Notes: generated from the sequence alone by a model not told the origin. A DNA stretch of 64,000 nt from Labrys wisconsinensis (GCF_030814995.1 NZ_JAUSVX010000001.1:1240001-1304000), one strand, 5' to 3'. Numbered from the stretch's first letter, positions 16,374 through 25,569 are shown. A program made the numbers and translations.

Positions 16374-16958
16374 TCAGGGCTCCAGCTCGGTATCCCAGTA
16401 GAGATAGTCGAGCCAGCTGTCGTGCAGGTAGTTCGGCGGAAACTGCCGGCCGTTCATGTGCAGGTCGTTCAGCGTCGGCGCGAAGGGGCGCTGGTGCGGA
16501 TGCATGTTGATCTCGGCCGGCATCGCCCCGCCCTTGCGCAGGTTGCAGGGCGAGCAGGCGGCGACGACGTTCTCCCAGGTGGTCTGGCCGCCGCGCGAGC
16601 GCGGGACCACGTGGTCGAAGGTCAGATCCTCCCGGGCGCCGCAGTACTGGCAGGTGAAGCGGTCGCGCAGGAACACGTTGAACCGGGTGAAGGCCGGGTT
16701 GCGCGAGGGCTTCACATAGGTCTTCAGCGACACGACCGAAGGCAGGCGCAGCTCGAAGGTCGGGCTGCGCACCGTGCGGTCGTACTCGGAGACGATGTTC
16801 ACCCGGTCGAGGAACACCGCCTTGATCGCGTCCTGCCAGGACCAGAGAGACAGCGGATAATAGGAGAGCGGCCGATAATCGGCATTGAGCACGAGAGCGG
16901 GGCACGCCTCGGGAGACACTGGCGGATGGAACACGGAAGGCGACACATGCGCCGTCAC
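16374..16958 (-). CDS. HNH endonuclease family protein
   Basis: A 194-residue protein with the HNH fold at about residues 98-145: zinc cysteine pairs CQYC and CSPC, the DHVVPRSRGG core and a WENVVAAC segment. The N-terminal half (ALVLNADYRPLSYYPLSLWSWQDA) is the conserved region of a housekeeping HNH family found in nearly all alphaproteobacteria and many other bacteria. Despite the nuclease fold, the cellular role of this group is not established. It is not part of a restriction cluster here. Confidence 0.9.
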   Translation of the reverse strand: MTAHVSPSVFHPPVSPEACPALVLNADYRPLSYYPLSLWSWQDAIKAVFLDRVNIVSEYDRTVRSPTFELRLPSVVSLKTYVKPSRNPAFTRFNVFLRDRFTCQYCGAREDLTFDHVVPRSRGGQTTWENVVAACSPCNLRKGGAMPAEINMHPHQRPFAPTLNDLHMNGRQFPPNYLHDSWLDYLYWDTELEP

Positions 16959-17209
16959 GACCTACTCCAGACCTCGCACCCTAGTGTGGCCGATGTCCGA
17001 GTCGACCACTCGCAACTGCCATCATGGTGAAGCATCATGTCGGTCTTGTGAAGGGGGGAGGTGAGAGAGGCCGTTCTGGCGAGATCGCCTATCCGAGACC
17101 AGTCCTGGGCACTCGACGCTTTTCGGCGATGAGGACGGTAGAGACATCAGGTGCCAGGCCGCGGAAGTTGCTACAATGTTCTCGTGACAAGACCGAATCG
17201 AGGCACCTC

Positions 17210-18241
17210 ATGAGCGACGACGAAATCGAACCTATCCGCCTGATCGAAGACGCGGAAACAGGCGATCGGTTTCTCGTCTACGGAACCGAAAAGGGCCTGC
17301 GGCTGGACATTCGCTACGAGGGGGACACCCTTTGGATGACCCAGGCGCAGATCGGCCAGCTCTTTGGGAGAGACGTATCCACTATCTCTCGCCACATAGC
17401 CAATGTGCTGGAGGAGGGTGAACTCGACGAATCGAGTTCTTTGCAAAAAGCGCAAACAACCAGCGGTAGGCCATCGGTTCTTTACAACCTCGATATGATC
17501 ATTTCCGTCGGCTATCGAGTGTCGTCGGCGCAAGCGACCATGTTTCGCCGGTGGGCAACCAGCATCCTGGTCCAGTTCGCGAAGAAGGGGTTCGTTGTAG
17601 ACGCCCGCCGCCTCAAGCAGCCGGAGAATTCGGACAGGATTGCCGAGCTCCGGGAAATCATCCGTGACATCCGTTCGGATGAAGCAAATGTTTATCGCGA
17701 GTTACGTAGAATCTGTTCAATGTGTCAAGACTACGATGGGACGACGGAAGCGGCACGAGAATTTTACCAACGGGCGCAAGCCAAACTTGTCTATGCCGTC
17801 ACCTCGCACACACCGTCCGAGATAGTCGCAACTCGCGCCGACTATCAATCTGAAAATATGGGATTGAAAGTATGGCAAGGTGACAACGTTCGTAAATCCG
17901 ACGTCTCGACATCAAAGAATTATATGGTTGAATCTGAAATAAAAGAATTAAACAGACTAACGACAATATTGCTGGATATATTTGAAGATCAACTTGACGT
18001 CGGCAGGCTGGTTCTGATGAGCGATGCCGCGAAGCTCCTCGACCAGCAGCTTCGTCATCTTGGACGGGCGATCTTGCGATCCGGCGGTTCGATAAAAGCC
18101 GCTGACGCCAAGCGAATCGCGGAAGAGCAATATCAGAAGTTCGATCAACGTCGAAAGCTGCTATCGCAAGAGGATGCGGACGAACGTATTGCTGAAATTG
18201 TAAAAGAGGCCAAAGGCCTGCCGAAAACGCCTCGTCGTTGA
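17210..18241 (+). CDS. RhuM family protein (virulence RhuM), probably horizontally acquired
   Basis: A 343-residue protein of the RhuM family. The N-terminal part (residues about 30-110) holds a helix-turn-helix-like region with LWMTQAQIGQLFGRDVSTIS and the typical YNLDMIISVGYRV motif, followed by RWAT. The C-terminal half is helical. RhuM was named from a Salmonella pathogenicity island and related ORFs occur on mobile elements and beside restriction systems, but no biochemical function is known. The gene is visibly AT-richer than its neighbours and stands alone, consistent with transfer. ATG 17210 was chosen over the long upstream extension, with a TACAAT box (17172-17177) and GAGG before it. 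Confidence 0.88.
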   Translation: MSDDEIEPIRLIEDAETGDRFLVYGTEKGLRLDIRYEGDTLWMTQAQIGQLFGRDVSTISRHIANVLEEGELDESSSLQKAQTTSGRPSVLYNLDMIISVGYRVSSAQATMFRRWATSILVQFAKKGFVVDARRLKQPENSDRIAELREIIRDIRSDEANVYRELRRICSMCQDYDGTTEAAREFYQRAQAKLVYAVTSHTPSEIVATRADYQSENMGLKVWQGDNVRKSDVSTSKNYMVESEIKELNRLTTILLDIFEDQLDVGRLVLMSDAAKLLDQQLRHLGRAILRSGGSIKAADAKRIAEEQYQKFDQRRKLLSQEDADERIAEIVKEAKGLPKTPRR

Positions 18242-18268
18242 GCGTCTCAGGCTTGCACATGGCGTGAT

Positions 18269-18823
18269 CTACCGCAGCTGGCGCGCCAGCCAGTCGAGCG
18301 TGGCGTCGTGGATGCCGAGCTCGACGAGATGGTCGTGCGTCGCCAGCACATAGTCGGGATTGGCGCCGGAGATGCCGACGCCCTGGCGCACCAGCGCCAG
18401 CAGCGTCTGCGGCGGCAGGCGGCCGCAATATTGCGGATGGCGCCGGTCGGCGCGGTAGGCGAGGGCTCGCACTCGGCGCCCGTCGTCGAGGCGCGCCTCG
18501 TGCACCGCTTCGAGATAGACCGAGGTCGCCTGCTCGCGCTCGCGCAGGTAGGCCAGCGTCTGCGCCCGGCTCCGTCCGGCGATGCGGAAGGCGACGCCGC
18601 GGCAGCTGCCGCCGCGGTCGAGGCCGAGCACCAGGCCGGGCCTCTCCGGCGTGCCGCGATGCACGTGCGACCAGATGCACAGCGCCCGATGGAGCCCGTG
18701 CAGGGTGGCGAGCACCCGCTCCTCGTGCTCGAAGCCCGGCCGCCACATCAGCGAGCCGTAGCCGAACACCCAGAAGTCCTCGGCCGCATCGGCTGGCGTG
18801 TCTGTCGTCTCGGGCAGGGTCAC
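18269..18823 (-). CDS. chaC: ChaC-family gamma-glutamylcyclotransferase
   Basis: A 184-residue cyclotransferase of the ChaC family, which breaks down glutathione in the cytoplasm to 5-oxoproline and Cys-Gly. The substrate-binding loop FGYGSLMW is at residues 20-27, and the catalytic glutamate is probably E97 in YLREREQA. The start codon is GTG at 18823, overlapping the stop of the upstream N-formylglutamate amidohydrolase gene as GTGA, so both are translated from one message. The pairing of two gamma-glutamyl/N-acyl-glutamate hydrolytic enzymes hints at glutamate-derivative salvage. Confidence 0.9.
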   Translation of the reverse strand: MTLPETTDTPADAAEDFWVFGYGSLMWRPGFEHEERVLATLHGLHRALCIWSHVHRGTPERPGLVLGLDRGGSCRGVAFRIAGRSRAQTLAYLREREQATSVYLEAVHEARLDDGRRVRALAYRADRRHPQYCGRLPPQTLLALVRQGVGISGANPDYVLATHDHLVELGIHDATLDWLARQLR

Positions 18824-19725
18824 TCGGCGGCTGCGCTGAAGCTCTCGAGCCCGCCGAAGGGCAGGGCGGCCAGCGCGTCGCGCAGGGCCAGGAGGTCCTG
18901 CGCCAGGCGGCCGAAGCTCGGCAGCAGCCCGAACTGCCGCTCGTCCATGTAGAGCGCCCGGTTGATCTCGACCTGGATGACGTGGAAGCCGGCGGACGGG
19001 TTGCCGTAGTGCTCGGTGATAAAGCCGCCGGCATAGGGCTTGTTGCGCGCCACGCCATAGCCGAGGCCGCGCAGGGTGAGGTCGGCGCAGTCCATGATCG
19101 CCGCGCCGCAGCTGGTGCCGTAGCGGTCGCCCAGCACGATGTCGGCCCGCGGGCGCTCGTCCCGGGCCAGGCTCGAGGACGGCATGGAATGGCAGTCGAC
19201 CAGGAGCGCGGCGCCGAACTGGCGGTGGATCTTGTTCAGCATCCGCCGCAGCGTGCGGTGATAGGGCTTGTAGAGCTCCTCGATCCGGCCGAGCGCCTCG
19301 TCCACCGGCAGGCGCGCGGCATAGATCTCCTGCGCTTCTCCGACCACCCGCGCGATGGTGCCGAGCCCGCCGGCGACGCGCAGCGAACGGGTGTTGACGA
19401 AGTTCGGCAGCCGGCCCTCGAACATGCGCGGGTCGAGCTCGTAGGGCTCGCGGTTGACGTCGAGATAGGCGCGCGGGAAGCGCGCCGACATCAGCGGCGT
19501 GCCCGTGCGCGCCACGCCTTCCAGGAGCTGGTCGACGAAGGCGTCCTCCGAGCGGCGAAGCGTCGTGGCGTCGAGGCGGGAGGCGCGCAGGAAGGCCTTG
19601 GGATAGATCCGCCCGGAATGGGGCGAGTTGAAGAACAGCGGGCTGGTCAGCGCCGGCGGCTCGGCGAGGTCGAAAGCAGGGTCCAGTTCGTTATCGGCCA
19701 CCGACGTCGTCTCAGGCTCCGCCAT
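18820..19725 (-). CDS. N-formylglutamate amidohydrolase
   Basis: A 301-residue enzyme of the FGase (PF05013) family, hydrolysing N-formyl-L-glutamate to formate and glutamate. Family blocks are clear: NSPHSGRIYP near residue 33, then PRAYLDVNRE, LLVDCHSMPS with a metal-binding histidine, and the C-terminal HVIQVEINRALYM. In Hyphomicrobiales this gene lies beside cpdR, as here, outside the hut operon. It could nevertheless serve as the last step of the HutF histidine route encoded at 60-64 kb. The ATG is divergent from cpdR across 314 bases. Confidence 0.9.
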   Translation of the reverse strand: MAEPETTSVADNELDPAFDLAEPPALTSPLFFNSPHSGRIYPKAFLRASRLDATTLRRSEDAFVDQLLEGVARTGTPLMSARFPRAYLDVNREPYELDPRMFEGRLPNFVNTRSLRVAGGLGTIARVVGEAQEIYAARLPVDEALGRIEELYKPYHRTLRRMLNKIHRQFGAALLVDCHSMPSSSLARDERPRADIVLGDRYGTSCGAAIMDCADLTLRGLGYGVARNKPYAGGFITEHYGNPSAGFHVIQVEINRALYMDERQFGLLPSFGRLAQDLLALRDALAALPFGGLESFSAAAE

Positions 19726-20039
19726 GCCTCAGCAGCGGGTTCGACCAAGCCCGCGGGCAGGCCCGGCATCCCGCGATGCCTCGAAGTCTTCCCGGAATGC
19801 GCGAATCAGGATGCCGTCCCGCCCGCCGCCATTCCACCGGTCGATATTGACAAAACCACGCGCGGCCCGTCACCACAAGAGGGTGGTTGCAATCAGAAGC
19901 GGCGCGCATGGCGGGAACCTTCGTCGCGCAGCCGCAAAAAATTCCTGCCCGGCCTTGCCGGATCGTTTAAACCCGGCATTTACCATGTCGGGCTCTTATG
20001 AGCGCACGGGCGAGCAGCGCGGATTCGCAGGGCAAGCAT
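19726..20039. other. Intergenic region between divergent N-formylglutamate amidohydrolase gene and cpdR
   Basis: A 314-base gap that must contain both divergent promoters. A TTTAAA stretch sits near 19970 in front of cpdR, which is AT-rich against its surroundings and may be part of the cpdR promoter. No open frame with coding character, tRNA or terminator was seen. Confidence 0.5.
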
Positions 20040-20402
20040 ATGAACAAGATCCTTCTGGCCGAAGACGACAACGATATGCGCCGCTTTCTGGTCAAGGCCC
20101 TGCAGAATGCGGGTTACGAGGTTTCGTCCTACGACAACGGCCTGTCCGCCTATCACCGCCTGCGCGAGGAACCGTTCGAGCTGCTCCTGACCGACATCGT
20201 CATGCCCGAGATGGACGGCATCGAGCTGGCGCGACGCGCCACCGAGCTCGACCCCGACATCAAGGTGATGTTCATCACCGGCTTTGCCGCCGTCGCCCTC
20301 AACCCCGATTCCAACGCCCCCAAGGACGCCAAGGTGCTCTCCAAGCCCTTCCACCTCAAGGACCTGGTCAACGAGGTCGAGAAGCTCCTGAAGGCGGCCT
20401 GA
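20040..20402 (+). CDS. cpdR: Cell-cycle response regulator CpdR
   Basis: A 120-residue single-domain response regulator. The start MNKILLAEDDNDMRR, the phospho-acceptor D52 in LLTDIVMPEMDG and the C-terminal SKPFHLKDLV are near-invariant in CpdR. Unphosphorylated CpdR works with ClpXP at the cell pole to start degradation of cell-cycle proteins; the CckA-ChpT relay phosphorylates and inactivates it. The internal ATG at 20040 is used because an upstream extension (from 19998) lacks conservation and AGCAT context precedes the true start in homologues. The amidohydrolase neighbour is syntenic in the order. Confidence 0.95.
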   Translation: MNKILLAEDDNDMRRFLVKALQNAGYEVSSYDNGLSAYHRLREEPFELLLTDIVMPEMDGIELARRATELDPDIKVMFITGFAAVALNPDSNAPKDAKVLSKPFHLKDLVNEVEKLLKAA

Positions 20403-20437
20403 GCTTTTCGAGGAATCCGGCACCGCCGCCGCGGTCG

Positions 20438-21871
20438 TCAGGCGAAGAACAGCAGCGTCGCCACCGCGAAGATCGGCAGCAGCACCAGCCCCGACCACAG
20501 CATGTAGCCGAAGAAGGACGGCATCTTCACGCCGCCCTGGCGCGCGATGGCGTAGACCATGAAGTTGGGCGCATTGCCGATATAGGTGTTGGCGCCCATG
20601 AACACCGCGCCCGAGGAGATGGCTGCCAGCGTCGCGGCCATCGCCTCCTGCCCGGGCACGTAGCCCATCAGCGTCCTCGCGTCGCCGCCGGCCAGCTCGA
20701 AGAACACGAGATAGGTCGGCACGTTGTCGAGGAAGGAGGAGAGCACGCCCGTCAGCCAGAAATAGGCTGCCGTGTTCGGGCTGCCGTCGGCATGCGACAC
20801 CAGCGCCACCAGGGCTGAGAGCGCGCCGTGCTTGCCGGCGGTCAGCATCGCCAGCACCGGCACGATGCACACGAAGATGCCGGCGAAGATCTTGGCGACC
20901 TCGCGGATCGGCTCCCAGTCGAAGCGGTTCTCCTCGCGCCATTCCCGCCGGGTGATCTTCAGCGAAACCAGCGCCAGGACGAGCAGGATGGCGTCGCGGG
21001 CGAGGTTCTGCACCTCCAGCCGGTTGCCGAGCACCTCGACGGCGAGGCCCGGCTTCCACAGCGCGCTCATCAGGATGGCGGCGATGACCCCGCCGATCAG
21101 CAGGAAGTTGGCGCTGCCCAAGAGGGCGAGCGCCGGCGTGTCCGGCGTCGGGTCGCGCGGCATGACGCCCTCGCGCCGGTAGAGCCAGCTGTCGAGGAGG
21201 AAGAACACGGCGAGCACCGTCCCGGCGACGAACAGCGTCTCCAGCGCCAGGTGGCGCGTCGTCCAGAAGAAGTCGACGCCGCGCAGGAAGCCGACGAACA
21301 GCGGGGGGTCGCCCAGCGGCGTCAGCGAGCCGCCGATGTTGGAGACCAGGAAGATGAAGAACACCACCACGTGCACGTTGTGCCGCCGGTCGTCATTGGC
21401 GCGGATCATCGGCCGGATCAGGATCATCGAGGCGCCTGTCGTGCCGATCAGGCTGGCGCAGACCGCGCCGATCGCCAGCAGCGCCGTGTTGGTCGCCGGG
21501 CTGCCATGGATGTTGCCGCGCACCAGCACGCCCCCCGCCATGGTGAAGAGCGCGAACAGGAGCACGATGAACGGGATATATTCGAGCAGCAGGGCATGGG
21601 CGATGGCCTGGCTCGCCGGCCCGGTGCCGAAGACGAACGCCAGCGGCACCGCCGCCGCCAGGGCCCAGCCCAGCGTGATCTTGCCATAGTGGTGGTGCCA
21701 GAACCTGGCCGCGACCAGCGGGCCGAGCGCGATCGACAGGAGCAGGCCGGCAAAGGGCACGGCCCAGGCCAGGGACAGGCCGGCGCCGTCGATCGCCTCG
21801 GCCGCCCAGGCCGGCGCCGGCAGCGCCGCCAGGATCGCGGCTGCCGCCGTGGTCGTCGTTGCCGTCCGCAT
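20438..21871 (-). CDS. NhaD-like sodium:proton antiporter / citrate-transporter-like membrane protein
   Basis: A 477-residue integral membrane protein of the ion transporter superfamily, with about twelve hydrophobic segments. Family blocks include NIGGSLTPLGDPPLF and its counterpart FLDNVPTYLVF with MGANTYIGNAPNFM, the two opposed re-entrant signatures of NhaD/ArsB-type carriers. The transported ion cannot be proven from sequence; Na+/H+ exchange is the usual annotation. A signal-like Ala-rich N-terminus ending in AWAAE may be a cleaved or first membrane segment. ATG 21871 is preceded by GGAGGC. It converges with cpdR, leaving only 35 bases between stops. Confidence 0.85.
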   Translation of the reverse strand: MRTATTTTAAAAILAALPAPAWAAEAIDGAGLSLAWAVPFAGLLLSIALGPLVAARFWHHHYGKITLGWALAAAVPLAFVFGTGPASQAIAHALLLEYIPFIVLLFALFTMAGGVLVRGNIHGSPATNTALLAIGAVCASLIGTTGASMILIRPMIRANDDRRHNVHVVVFFIFLVSNIGGSLTPLGDPPLFVGFLRGVDFFWTTRHLALETLFVAGTVLAVFFLLDSWLYRREGVMPRDPTPDTPALALLGSANFLLIGGVIAAILMSALWKPGLAVEVLGNRLEVQNLARDAILLVLALVSLKITRREWREENRFDWEPIREVAKIFAGIFVCIVPVLAMLTAGKHGALSALVALVSHADGSPNTAAYFWLTGVLSSFLDNVPTYLVFFELAGGDARTLMGYVPGQEAMAATLAAISSGAVFMGANTYIGNAPNFMVYAIARQGGVKMPSFFGYMLWSGLVLLPIFAVATLLFFA

Positions 21872-22110
21872 CGCCTGCCGCCTCCGCGCCGCCTGGGCAG
21901 GGTTCGGGAGACCCTGCCTGGCAGCGGATGTAGCCGACAGGGGCGGGGGCGGGAAGGCGCCCGCCGGCATTCTCGTCCGATTCCTCGCACGAGGGCGTCA
22001 ATCGGGCATTAACCCTCTCAGAAGATCCGCGCGTCGACGCGGCCGCGGGTGCGCGGCTTCAATCATGTCGAAGGGGTTGCGCGGCATGCTCGGCACAACG
22101 GGAGCAATCC

Positions 22111-23613
22111 ATGTACTTCGAGTTCCGCGAGACCGACATCGACCGGCACATCCAGACCGCGGATGCCGGAGCGCTGCTGTCGGTCTGGCGCCGGCATGCC
22201 GGTGCGGGCGGCCTGCCCGAGGCCGATGCGGTCTGGGCGGAGGGCGTCGCGCGGCTCGAGCCCTATCTCCTGTGGGTGGAGCCGGCCGGCGAGGACGACT
22301 GGCACTATGCCGTCGTCGGCTCGCGCCTTGCCGAGGAGCGTGGGCTGCACTGGCGCCATCCCCATGTCAGCGGCCTCGCCGAGCCCTCCCGCTCGTTCGT
22401 CCGGCGCTGCTTTGCCACCGTCGTCCGGCGCGCCGAGCCCGCCTATGCCATCCACACCGCGCCGGAATGCGAGAAAGTTCTGCTGTGGGAGCGGCTGGTG
22501 TTGCCCTGCCGGGGCCGCGGTGGCGGCATCTGCCTCCTCGTCTTCCTGCGTCCGCTCGAATATGTCGAGGACATGATCCGCACGGTGCTGGACTCGACCC
22601 CGGGCGGCATCCTGCGGGCCCGCTGCATCCGCGACGCCGAAGGCCGCATCGTCGACGCCGTGTGTCTGCTCGCCAACGAGCGGGCTGCCGCGCTGCTGCG
22701 CCGCCCGCCCGGCGAGCTGGTCAAGGGCTGCCTGCTCGAGCTCTTCCCGCATTTCCTCGAATCGGGCGTGTTCGCGCGCCTCGCCGGCCTGGTGGAGACG
22801 CGCCAGCCCTGCAGCTTCGAGATGGAGTATCGCGACAGCGGCGCCCTGGCCTGGTTCTCCGTGTCGGCGGCGCCGCTCGGCGACGGCTTCACCCTGTCGC
22901 TCACCGACGTCACCGCCCTGAAGCGGGTCAACCTCGAGCTCGAGCGTGCCCGCACCGAGCTGATCGCGATGAACGGCCATCTCGAGCGCCAGGCCCTGGA
23001 CCTGGAAGCCGCCATCGCCGACGCCAATGCGGCGCGGCACGACCTCGAGGCGGAGGTCGAGTGCCGCAAGGTGCTGGAGGAGGAGCTGCGGCGCCTCGCC
23101 ATGACCGATACGCTCACCGGCCTCGCCAACCGCCCGGCCCTCATCGCCCATGGCCAGGCGCTCGTCGCCGGCGTCGCCCGGCGCGGCCAGCCGCTGTCGG
23201 TGATCGCCATCGACATCGACCGTTTCAAGGACATCAACGACACCCACGGCCACGCCGCCGGCGATTGCGTGCTGGCGGCGCTCGCCATGCTCCTGCAGGA
23301 CGCGGCTCCCCCGGACCTCGGCATGGCCGGGCGCCTCGGCGGCGAGGAGTTCGTCATCGTCGTGCCGCGCGTCGGCATCGAGGCGGCGGCCAGGGTGGCC
23401 GAGGGCCTGCGCGCCGCCCTCGCCGCCCGGCCGATCGACGCGGGCACGGCCGGGATCGCCGTCACCGCCAGCTTCGGCGTGGCGCAGTTCATCGCCGGCG
23501 AGGAGTTCGAGGACATGCTGGCGCGCTGCGACGAGGCGCTCTACCGCGCCAAGCGCCAGGGCCGCAACCGCGTGGTTCGTGCGGCCATGCCCCGGCGCCG
23601 CGCCGTGGCCTAA
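22111..23613 (+). CDS. Diguanylate cyclase with PAS-type sensory regions (GGEEF)
   Basis: A 500-residue signalling protein. Residues about 1-150 form an unassigned PAS-like region, about 155-275 a PAS domain ending in LTDVTALKR, then a coiled coil (280-325), and a GGDEF domain (330-490) with the active-site motif GGEEF at 410-414, TDTLTGLANR and DIDRFKDIND. It should make cyclic di-GMP. The usual inhibitory RxxD motif five residues before the active site is not present (APPD, with two extra residues), so product inhibition may be absent. No transmembrane helix is seen, so the sensor is cytoplasmic. A repeat hairpin begins at its stop codon. Confidence 0.9.
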   Translation: MYFEFRETDIDRHIQTADAGALLSVWRRHAGAGGLPEADAVWAEGVARLEPYLLWVEPAGEDDWHYAVVGSRLAEERGLHWRHPHVSGLAEPSRSFVRRCFATVVRRAEPAYAIHTAPECEKVLLWERLVLPCRGRGGGICLLVFLRPLEYVEDMIRTVLDSTPGGILRARCIRDAEGRIVDAVCLLANERAAALLRRPPGELVKGCLLELFPHFLESGVFARLAGLVETRQPCSFEMEYRDSGALAWFSVSAAPLGDGFTLSLTDVTALKRVNLELERARTELIAMNGHLERQALDLEAAIADANAARHDLEAEVECRKVLEEELRRLAMTDTLTGLANRPALIAHGQALVAGVARRGQPLSVIAIDIDRFKDINDTHGHAAGDCVLAALAMLLQDAAPPDLGMAGRLGGEEFVIVVPRVGIEAAARVAEGLRAALAARPIDAGTAGIAVTASFGVAQFIAGEEFEDMLARCDEALYRAKRQGRNRVVRAAMPRRRAVA

Positions 23614-23666
23614 GCGTTTTGCGATTTGGCGGACTCGCCAAGCATCGCAAAGACGCGCCGAAACAA
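23612..23666. repeat. Dispersed palindromic repeat, copy 1, at the 3' end of the diguanylate cyclase gene
   Basis: A 55-base unit matching 52 of 55 bases of a second copy at 57113-57167. It folds into a long stem (TTTGCGATTTGGCG against CGCCAA and ATCGCAAA with small bulges) and begins within the TAA stop codon in both copies. It may act as an mRNA-stabilising or terminator-like element of REP type. Confidence 0.75.
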
Positions 23667-23745
23667 AAGCGTAAAAGCGAAGAGATGAGGGGGTGATCGA
23701 TTCAACTCGAAGCGGTCACGCTCGAAGCCGCGGACGCCGCCCCGC

Positions 23746-24933
23746 CTATTGCTTGCGCAGCGCCACCAGGATCTTCATGCCGGCCCGGCCGGTCTGGGGC
23801 CAGCCCAGGCGCCGCTCCACGTCCATCACCGCGGTGCGGGTCTTGTCGCCGATCGCCCCGTCGGGCGTGCCGACGTCGTAGCCGCGCTGGGCGAGCAGCG
23901 TCTGCAGCTCGCGGCGCTCGGCCCGCGACAGGCCGGGATCGTCGGTCGGCCAGGGCGTGACGATCGGCCCGCCGCCGCGGATGCGGTCGGAGAGATGCGC
24001 GATCGCCAGCGCGTAGGATTCGGCGGCGTTGTAGGAATAGATCACGTCGAAATTCTTGAACACCAGGAAGGCCGGGCCGCGCGGGCCGGCCGGCAGCAGG
24101 ATGCCGGCACGCTGGTCGCCCTTGGGCAGGGCCGAGCCGTCGACGCGCGTCACCCCGGCAGCGACCCAGGCCGAGAGCGCGCGTTTGCGGCTTCGGCCGG
24201 CGAGGCCCGCGTTGAACTTGGCCGGCAGCGCCACCTCGAAGCCCCAGCGCCCGCCGCTGGCCCAGCCGGACTTGGCGAGATAATTGGCGGTGGAGGCGAG
24301 GGCGTCGGGCACGGAATCGACGATGTCGCGCCGGCCGTCGCCGTCGGCGTCCACGGCGATGCGCAGGAAGGTCGAGGGCATGAACTGCGTATGGCCGAAG
24401 GCGCCGGCCCAGGAGCCGACGAGATGGGCGGGATCGACGTCGCCGCGCTGGATGATCTTCAGCGTGGCGAAGAATTCGCTGCGGAAGTAGCCCGCCCGTC
24501 GTCCGCCGTAGCAGGACAGCGTCGCCAGCGAGCGCACCAGCGGCCGGTCGCCGCCCTTCTGGCCGTAATTGGATTCGACGCCCCACACCGCCACCACCAC
24601 GGCCGGGTCGACGCCGTAGCGGCGCTGCGCCGCGTTCAGCACATTGGCCCATTTGGCCAGCATGCGCCGCCCGTCGGCAATGCGCTCGTCGTCGACCAGG
24701 CTCGCCATGTAGTCCCAGATCGGCGTCTTGAACTCCGGCTGCTTGTTCATGAGGTCGATGACGCTCATGTCCGGCTGCAGTCCGCGGGTCTGGGCGTCGA
24801 ACACGGCGGCCGAGATGCCGGCCGCAGCGGACTGGGCGCGCAGGCCGGCAAGGCAGCCGTCGAAGCTCTGGGCGGCCGCCGGCGCCGAGGCCGCGGCGAG
24901 GAGGGCAATGGCGAGGGCGAAGGGCTTGATCAT
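23746..24933 (-). CDS. Lytic murein transglycosylase, MltB-type with peptidoglycan-binding domain
   Basis: A 395-residue periplasmic enzyme. A signal peptide spans residues 1-22 (ending PAAAQS), an SLT_2/MltB catalytic domain about 25-320 contains the catalytic glutamate E120 in VWGVESNYGQ and the GAFGHTQFMPS motif, and a C-terminal PG_binding_1 domain (about 335-395) contains LQTLLAQRGYDVGTPDG. It cleaves peptidoglycan glycan strands to 1,6-anhydromuramyl products. ATG 24933 was chosen because the signal peptide begins there; the frame extends 12 residues upstream. No lipobox is seen, so it is soluble in the periplasm. Confidence 0.92.
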   Translation of the reverse strand: MIKPFALAIALLAAASAPAAAQSFDGCLAGLRAQSAAAGISAAVFDAQTRGLQPDMSVIDLMNKQPEFKTPIWDYMASLVDDERIADGRRMLAKWANVLNAAQRRYGVDPAVVVAVWGVESNYGQKGGDRPLVRSLATLSCYGGRRAGYFRSEFFATLKIIQRGDVDPAHLVGSWAGAFGHTQFMPSTFLRIAVDADGDGRRDIVDSVPDALASTANYLAKSGWASGGRWGFEVALPAKFNAGLAGRSRKRALSAWVAAGVTRVDGSALPKGDQRAGILLPAGPRGPAFLVFKNFDVIYSYNAAESYALAIAHLSDRIRGGGPIVTPWPTDDPGLSRAERRELQTLLAQRGYDVGTPDGAIGDKTRTAVMDVERRLGWPQTGRAGMKILVALRKQ

Positions 24934-24984
24934 GCCCCTCTCATACCTCGTTAAGGTAAACAAAATCATGGCGGCGCTCGCCGC

Positions 24985-25569
24985 CTACCGGTTCTGCCCC
25001 GGCACCCACAGCACGTCGCCGGTCGCCTTGCGGTTGAGGAGGCGGCTCGCCACGAACAGATGGTCGGAGAGGCGGTTGACGTAGCGCAGCGCCTCCGGCG
25101 AGACCAGCTCGCCCGCCGTGGCGGCAAGGCCGACCATCAGCCGCTCGGCCCGCCGGCAGATCGTCCGGGCCAGGTGCAGTGCCGTCGCTCCGGGCGTGCC
25201 GCCGGGCAGGACAAAGGATTTGAGCGGGTCGAGCGCGGCGTTCATCGCGTCGATCTCCTGCTCGAGCCGCTCCACCTGGCCGGCGGTGACGCGCAGCGGC
25301 GTCCAGGTGATCTCCCGCTCGCCGCCTTCCGGCGTGCACAGGTCGGCGCCGAGGTCGAACAGGTCGTTCTGGATGCGGCCGAGCATGGCGTCGACCTCGC
25401 CGTCCTCGCGCGCCGCCGACAGGCGCGCCAGGCCGACAGCGGCATTGGCCTCGTCGACCGTGCCATAGGCCTCGATGCGCAGGTCGGCCTTGGAGCGGCG
25501 CTCGCCCGTGCCGAGCCCGGTGGTGCCGTCGTCGCCCGTGCGGGTATAGATCCGGTTCAGCCGCACCAT
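24985..25569 (-). CDS. pduO: Cob(I)alamin adenosyltransferase, PduO type
   Basis: A 194-residue ATP:cob(I)alamin adenosyltransferase, forming adenosylcobalamin in the cytoplasm. The ATP-binding N-terminal motif YTRTGDDGTTGLGTGER, the GTVDEANAAVGLAR block and the C-terminal RRAERLMVGL with YVNRLSDHLFVASR are all present. Corrinoid-dependent enzymes are not in the window, but methylmalonyl-CoA mutase and ribonucleotide reductase are common users in the order. It is followed on the same strand by the lytic transglycosylase and preceded by the HIG1-like protein, a pairing that recurs in Hyphomicrobiales. Confidence 0.94.
   Translation of the reverse strand: MVRLNRIYTRTGDDGTTGLGTGERRSKADLRIEAYGTVDEANAAVGLARLSAAREDGEVDAMLGRIQNDLFDLGADLCTPEGGEREITWTPLRVTAGQVERLEQEIDAMNAALDPLKSFVLPGGTPGATALHLARTICRRAERLMVGLAATAGELVSPEALRYVNRLSDHLFVASRLLNRKATGDVLWVPGQNR

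Noticed and set aside
19960-19990. CtrA-type box (TTAA-N7-TTAA) before cpdR
   Set aside because: Only one TTAA half-site is present; the second half reads TTTACC with the wrong spacing.
20403-20437. tRNA gene expected downstream of cpdR in some relatives
   Set aside because: Only 35 bases separate cpdR from the antiporter stop, and no cloverleaf is seen.
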